Assembly (NCBI GenBank): GCA_013399875.1 | Contig: VXAZ01006882.1 | Coordinates: forward strand, 717,264 to 781,263 | From: Gymnorhina tibicen | Lineage: Eukaryota > Chordata > Aves > Passeriformes > Artamidae | Length of the DNA: 64,000 nt | Reading direction: 5' to 3' | Shown here: piece by piece, positions 58,574-64,000 of the stretch | Numbering within the stretch: the first letter of the stretch is position 1 | How the letters are laid out: every line of letters starts with the position of its first letter | Program-made: the position numbers and the translations under genes | Notes under the pieces: model-generated | The model's input: only the letters and a program-made list of their open reading frames with translations | Told to the model about the DNA's origin: nothing | The model's database searches: none

Positions 58574-61500
58574 GTAAATATTTTCTCTCTTCTGGTATAT
58601 TAAGGTTTTATCATTTTATTTTGTTTCTGATGACAAATAAAAGCTGTTTGAGCTGCAAGAAATTATTAATTTTGAAAAAAAACCCTTCATCTCTTAAAAT
58701 TGAGTGAATACTTTAATCCAGGTATAAAGACTAAACAAACAGGATGGGTGGTCACTGCCTTTTCGTAGAGTCTGGTCTTAAGCTTCCCTCTGAAATTTAT
58801 CACAAGGGGGAAAAAAACCTCTTAACATTTACAGTAGTCGATCCTTGGCTGGTTTTCCACGCTAGCTTTCTCCTAGGCCTGTGTATCGCAGTGGTGGGGT
58901 GGATCTCTAATCTGCCAAGCAGTCCTAGCAAAGACTGGAGAGTAAGAGTAACTTTGTTGCTGTAACTTGTTTCACCCGGGACAGGGGCACTTTAATGGTG
59001 CATGTTGTTGACAAAAGCTCCAAGGATGGTGCTGGCTGGTATATGGTGACATCCAGTCTTGCAGAGAGAGAATGCAGTGGTTTTTTTCTTGTGATCTGGC
59101 CCAAGGAGATGGTATTGCATTGCTGTCTGTGGCACTCTGAAATCACGTGTAGTCTCCCATTATAATTAGGTGATAATTTGGTGTGTTAATCCACTGTCTT
59201 TCATTGGGACATGCACGTGTCATTCTGTAAAGTTTCCCTGTCTGAACGTCTTTTTTGCCATTAGTGACCACCAGGAAGTGCTGAAGGCTAATGCTCTCTG
59301 AAGAACAGGGGTAATTATTGCTTGAAAGTACTCCATGGGGTTTCTCTGGCTTGTGACCCAGACAGTGCTGGTGACTAGTAAGGTGTGCATGGACATGTCA
59401 CATTCCAGGGAGTATAGCTGATGGCTCCTTTCTGTCTGAGCAAATGCACTTTGTGAGTTGTAAGGCATCAGCTGGTGAATGGAATGGGACACTGGCTTTC
59501 AATACTTGCTCTTCTTAGGGTTGCTGCTGAGGCATCTTGGTGTTGCTGTGACTGCTGTGTAGGACTTTGGTACCTCAGGGCTGGGCAGGGAAAAGCAGGC
59601 ATCTGCCTAAGGCTGTAAATTAGGGAGGAGCTGACAAAATCAAGCCAGTAGCAGAGCAACTTCCTGTACACCAGCCTCTTTTGAGTGGCTGAAGGGACAA
59701 GGGCTGATGTAGGTCTCGAGCTCAGGAAGAGGCCGTGTAGCTGTGCTGTCCCCACCTCCTCCTGGCTATGGCTGCCTCCAGCCTTGCCCTGCTTAGGAGA
59801 GGCAGCAGGATGATGAGCAGCCCTTCGGCTGGGGTGGGACCCATGTCTGGCTGCATCCCTGCAGTGACCCTGACCCCACCTGCTGCTACAGAGAAACCCC
59901 CAGAGTGAAGGTGCTTGGCCCTGAGCACTGCAGTGTGTGCTGGTGGCCTCAGATGTTCCCAGACTTCAGAGTCTGCAGAGCTGCTGCAGCTCAAGGTGCT
60001 CTCATCGCGTCTTTGGCTCCAAGAATTTCTTCAAAGGCCTCGGAGGTAAATGCAGGGCCAGGAATTAATCTCACTGGGAATAGGTTCACTCAACGATGAT
60101 TCTTAGATCATGGTTAGTCTTTGTGGCCTGTAATTTAGTATGGCTTTTAATTGGTTTAGTGTATTCTGTGGTCTTCCTTTTCTGTTATAGTTTTTTAATC
60201 AAAACCTCTTTTTTTAAGGCCTTGCAGGGGCATAAGTTTCTACAAAAATGATAATATTTCTTTATCAAATATGTTTATCATTTCATGTTTGCGTGGTCCT
60301 GCTGCCAAGCAGTGGATGGTTCTGTCTGTCAGCTTCTGTCAAGCTAAAGTGATAATACCTCTGATTTTGTGAGGGTTTTTTTTTATCAACAGCTTGTATT
60401 TGCCCACTGATCTCAGAACATTTTTTTTATTCTACATCTTCAGCATTTGGTGGCATTTCTCCCATCTAAGATTGCCTCTTATCATTGCAGCTGGCTCTAC
60501 AATCCAGCTGGAATCAGATTCATCTTTGATTTAATGACAGAGCAGCAAACGTAGCTGTAGAATGTCTGGCAGCTTCTTGTGCAGAGCCTGACTATTGAGA
60601 GTTTGCTGAGGTTTTACTGCGGAGATCCTTCTTTCCACAGGATCATCCTCAGGCACTGCATTCACTCTTGTTATTCATGTTCTGGAGAAACTGCACTGTG
60701 AAGGCATTCTGTTTCCTGTGTGTGTTTACCCCATTGCTCTCAGCTGAGCCTTGCTCTTTTTGCATATCTCTCTGTACTGCGCTCTGGACCACAGAGCCTG
60801 GATTTTCAGGCAGCCTCTCCATGTGCCCTGGGTTCCTTTAACCACATTCTTACTGGTGCAAATGCTCTCGCTCTAAGGGTCAGTCACTCTCCCACGCTCC
60901 CTGGATGGTCCAGGTGGCTGTGCTGTTTGGGGGCATTTCCCTAGAGCCAGATCAGGCTCCCATCTCACCTGGAACAGTGCATGTCTGGGGCTGTCACCCG
61001 TTTCACTGGGGGACCTCTGCTACCCCTTCAGTCACACACAGACATGGTGACGCACAGCTCTGTAACCAGAGCATGTAATCTTTGCTTCATGATTTTGCCT
61101 AAACAATAGTACCTTTAGACAGGTTCATTTTGTCTGAGATCAGACAATATATCAGCTGTTCTGGGTTGGGGTTTTTTTAGATACTGACCCTGGCAACAGT
61201 GTCTTGCTCATTTCTCGTCATTTTCTGCCACTTCATAAAATTATTTTACCTCCAGTTTTCTTGTCTTTTCCTCCTCAAGGACGAATCAGTGTAAAGGCTC
61301 TGTTCTCACTTCTGTTGACCTGTTATTCTTAGCAATCCAGCATTTCCAGAGGTTTGGTATCCCCCCAGTACTTCCTGTTTTCTCAGCTCATTGGAGGTAT
61401 TTTCTTGTTCTTTTTCTCTTCTTCACTTGCTATCCAGGTTATTGACACTGTATGGCATGTACTCTTTGCTGACTAACAACATGATTGCTGTCAGGTTTCT

Positions 61501-63308
61501 GAAACTAACCTGGCTCTTTGGTAGGTTCTTTAAAGTCTAATAGATGTGGCAAAATAGAAGCAACCTCTTACCTACATTAACATCAAGGGAGACAGCCAAG
61601 TTCCTCACAGAACCAGAAAGAACACACAAAGACAGTAACTTGTCTGAGGTTATTTGTGAAGTCTGTGGCAGGTGTCCCATGCTTGTACCCTCAGCACATG
61701 GCTCTGCCTGTCAATTGTTCTGCAAGGAGACAAAACAAGAGGCAGATCCCTGCTCCTCTCCCCTGGTGAAGACCAGCTTCAGGCACTGGTCTGTACTGAG
61801 GCAGAGCCAAGGGTGCTGTGAGCCTGGAGGCTGGCAGTGTATCCCATCTTCCCATTGCTTCTACTGTTACTTCTGGAATGGGGTCTGGAAAGGAATTAGC
61901 CTGTGCTGTTCACTGTGGATGTGGATATGTTGTAGCCAGGTACCCATTTGACATGGCAGTTGTTGCTGAGGAGCAGCAGATTTGCTGCTGTCTGTGTGCT
62001 CATAGAAATGCTCTCTACAGTTCCAAAAATCAGCTGGAATTTGTCCGTACTGGGAGTGGGACACACTGGGACACAGCCCTGGTGAAGGTTCCAGCTGTGG
62101 TTCTATATGAAGCAAGCGTGGAGACCTCTCATCCTGTGTGTGCTCGCCAGGCTGGAGGGTCATGAGCCATCTGTGCCTCAGTGCTGTGTCAGACAGCTCA
62201 GGCACGGTGCTGTGTCACTGCAGCTGGACTGCTCCTCACTGGCTGTGTCAGTGCCCTCACACAGGCTCAGCAGGCTGTGTCCCTCCTGGGATCTATGCCT
62301 GGGCGAGCAGTGCACCTCCAGACCCTTGGCCTTTGTTTGTATTGACTGAGGAATAAAGACAAGCAGAGGAGCTGTTAAGGTTTTCTTGGCACCTTCTCTC
62401 CTTGGGTGCTGCTTCTCTGATGTCCTCCCCGTTTCTCAGCCTGCTTTTCTTCTCACAGAACGTATAACAATGCAACTATCATTTTGTGCCTCATAAAATC
62501 CTCAATTAATGGACTTCAGTTTTCTTTTAAGCCTGAAGTTGTAAATAGCAAGTAGGGGTGTCAGACAGTAGTAAACTTCAGCCAGCAGCAGAGTAAATGT
62601 TGATGGACTGTTTTAAGAACAAGTTTCTTTGTAAAGCTTTCATGCCATAAATTTGATGTGTGTGGTACAAGGAGTCTATTTTGGGTTGTGTTGTTGTCCT
62701 CTTTCCTTGCTCTTTTGTTTACTTGTTTTTGTGCATCTGATGGTTTCTTATTTTTGGTGCCTTCTTTGACCTGATACAAGATTGCGTTAGTGTCAGCTGC
62801 TGCTTTGGGAGTTGGTACTTTTGTAGGGATTTGCAGTAGGATCTAAGGCTGCTTTAGAAGCACTTACTGAGCAGTGAAGGCAGTTCCCTTTTAGAGGAGC
62901 TGTTGCAGATGGCTCCACACATGTTGGACAGTGATCTTGAGATGAGGGTACCCTGATGTGTTGGGAACAGAAATGTCTTGGCTCTTGTCTGCTTATTTAA
63001 AAAACTCTGTGTCCTTTTGCACCAGTGACTTGGAAAAGTGCTCCCATGTTCTGCAGAAAAGGCATCTGTGGTTGTATGGAGAAGTTCAGTGGTTTGTCCT
63101 AGCAAAAATTTGCAGGAAACAGGAATGAATCCCAGAAGTGTGAATACCTGCCAGTTGCTCTAACTAGGATTTGTAGCATGTGTGATTTCCAAAACCAGAA
63201 AAGCCCTGTTAGGTCAAGTATTCTCCCCAACAGGGACTGAGGCTGGGGTGTCCTGGATGCCACCACCTTTGGGAGCTTTTTGTCCCATTCCAAGCCCAGT
63301 GTCCTTAC
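58574..63308. other. Non-coding DNA, no gene recognised
   Basis: Intron-like. AAATAAA near 58633 has no supported gene before it. The frame at 59905-60099 ends near a gtaaatgc donor-like site (about 60050) after an acceptor-like CCCAGACTTCAG, but the frame is unrecognised. A minus-strand splice-framed segment at 61572-61603 (acceptor TTCTTTCTGGTTCTGTGAG, donor gtaagag) is 32 nt and unrecognised. 60130-60300 is AT-rich. The region 61.8-62.35 kb has several overlapping chance frames. Confidence 0.5.
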
Positions 63309-63425
63309 CTTGGTGGTTGCAGACTCTATGCAGGAAGCTATGGACAAGTGCAGAGGAATTGTGAGTAGATCCCCAAACACCTTTATTTTTTCATTTAGGT
63401 CATAAGAGGACGGTGAACTGTTTTC
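63309..63425 (-). other. Candidate internal exon, 117 nt (39 codons, phase 0-0), unrecognised
   Basis: On the minus strand TTCTTGCCTGACTTCACATTAAAACAG precedes the segment. It is Y-rich but A-rich next to the AG. A consensus donor (ACCAAG followed by gtaagg) ends it. The phase 0 frame is open for all 39 codons, with a mixed hydrophobic/polar composition including DLNEKIKVFGDLL. It is the longest splice-framed open segment I found. I do not recognise the peptide. On the plus strand the same DNA holds a weaker exon-like segment (63323-63360), which shows how easily such signals arise. Confidence 0.22.
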
Positions 63426-64000
63426 CTGTTTTAATGTGAAGTCAGGCAAGAAGGAACCTCCACTGCTCCACTGCTCTGGAGCTGAAGATTATTTTTTGAG
63501 CAATGAACCGTTAAATGCTGAATCCCTGTTTAAGCAGTTTAAAAATATTGTACCATTGTGGTAGCTGAGAAAACAACAGATTTTGTGTGTCGATCTTGTT
63601 TTGCTTTCTGCACATAGGTGTCATTTCTTCCCTGATCTATTTAAGAATAGCATTTGTACATTTGTTCTCCTAATCTTCCCATCCTGCTGCTCTGAAGCCA
63701 AGGTCTTGCTGGCAGCTGGAAATAAATAAGTGCATGCAGCAACTGCTCCGTTTCCCCCCTCTGCCTGCTCCAGATCCATGATACCCCCAAGGTAGATAGG
63801 CCATTACGCACGCTAAGATCACTAACGTAGCAGGTGAATATTAGATATATGAAGTTAGTCAGCTGTAAATAAAAGGCCTGGCAAAGAATAAAAGGCAAAA
63901 CGTTGTCCCTGAGGAAGTAAATGGGGATATGATGCCTGCCTGCCCTAGTGCCCTAAAGAGTTGATGCAGCATCTGGACCATATTCACCTGCCAGGTGAAA
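63426..64000. other. Non-coding DNA at the window end
   Basis: AT-rich in part, with two AATAAA hexamers close together (about 63870 and 63886) and no gene before them that I can support. The minus frame 63641-63898 is unrecognised. A gene could continue beyond the window edge. Confidence 0.5.

Noticed and set aside
61572..61603. 32-nt minus-strand segment between a strong acceptor and gtaagag
   Set aside because: It is too short to judge. It is not recognised, and its phases do not fit the other minus-strand candidates.
1..64000. CRISPR arrays, insertion sequences, operons, tRNA, rRNA, snRNA genes
   Set aside because: I looked for regularly spaced repeats, tRNA B-box words (GGTTCGAATCC-like), known snRNA starts and familiar miRNA cores by eye and saw none. 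The sequence is vertebrate, so prokaryotic systems are not expected.

Overview
The window looks like vertebrate, and specifically bird, genomic DNA. It has no dense ORFs, no operons and no recognisable prokaryotic genes. It has CpG-poor sequence throughout with one strong CpG island. It also holds two copies of the CR1 LINE 3' end in antisense orientation, each starting with the AGAATCATAGAATGG tail typical of avian CR1. I could not recognise any protein-coding gene from translated sequence, so I name no gene and no species.

Layout. Positions 1-34,190 are mostly single-copy non-coding DNA, intronic or intergenic, with a CT/TG/TA microsatellite near 12.6 kb, a few AT-rich homeodomain-site-rich stretches (15.64-15.78, 23.78, 24.12-24.24 kb), an unusually good 14-bp-arm hairpin at 19.0 kb, and a (GTTT)n tract at 21.85 kb. 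A small GC-rich, promoter-like patch with a CCAAT box and a CRE-like site lies at 34.19-34.30 kb. The main landmark is a CpG island from about 38.39 to 40.65 kb. It is interrupted by an 806-base run of N (38,750-39,555) followed directly by 40 T. The island carries inverted CCAAT boxes, a GC box and CRE-like sites, so it is very probably a promoter whose core and first exon may lie in the gap. From 41 to 64 kb the sequence is again intron-like, with two minus-strand CR1 fragments (52.91-53.08 and 54.50-54.83 kb) and an octamer-containing AT-rich element at 50.5 kb.

Scanning both strands for acceptor/open-frame/donor combinations gave several short exon candidates. They are listed with low confidence. 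Their splice signals are visible in the sequence, but none translates to a protein I recognise. Similar combinations arise by chance in this much DNA, and at least one equally good site is stopped in all frames. They could be exons of one or more long-intron genes, exons of non-coding RNAs, or noise.

I found no convincing undescribed system. The observations most worth following up are the gapped CpG-island promoter, the 19.0 kb hairpin, the twin octamer at 50.5 kb, the promoter-like patch at 34.2 kb and the minus-strand exon candidates.
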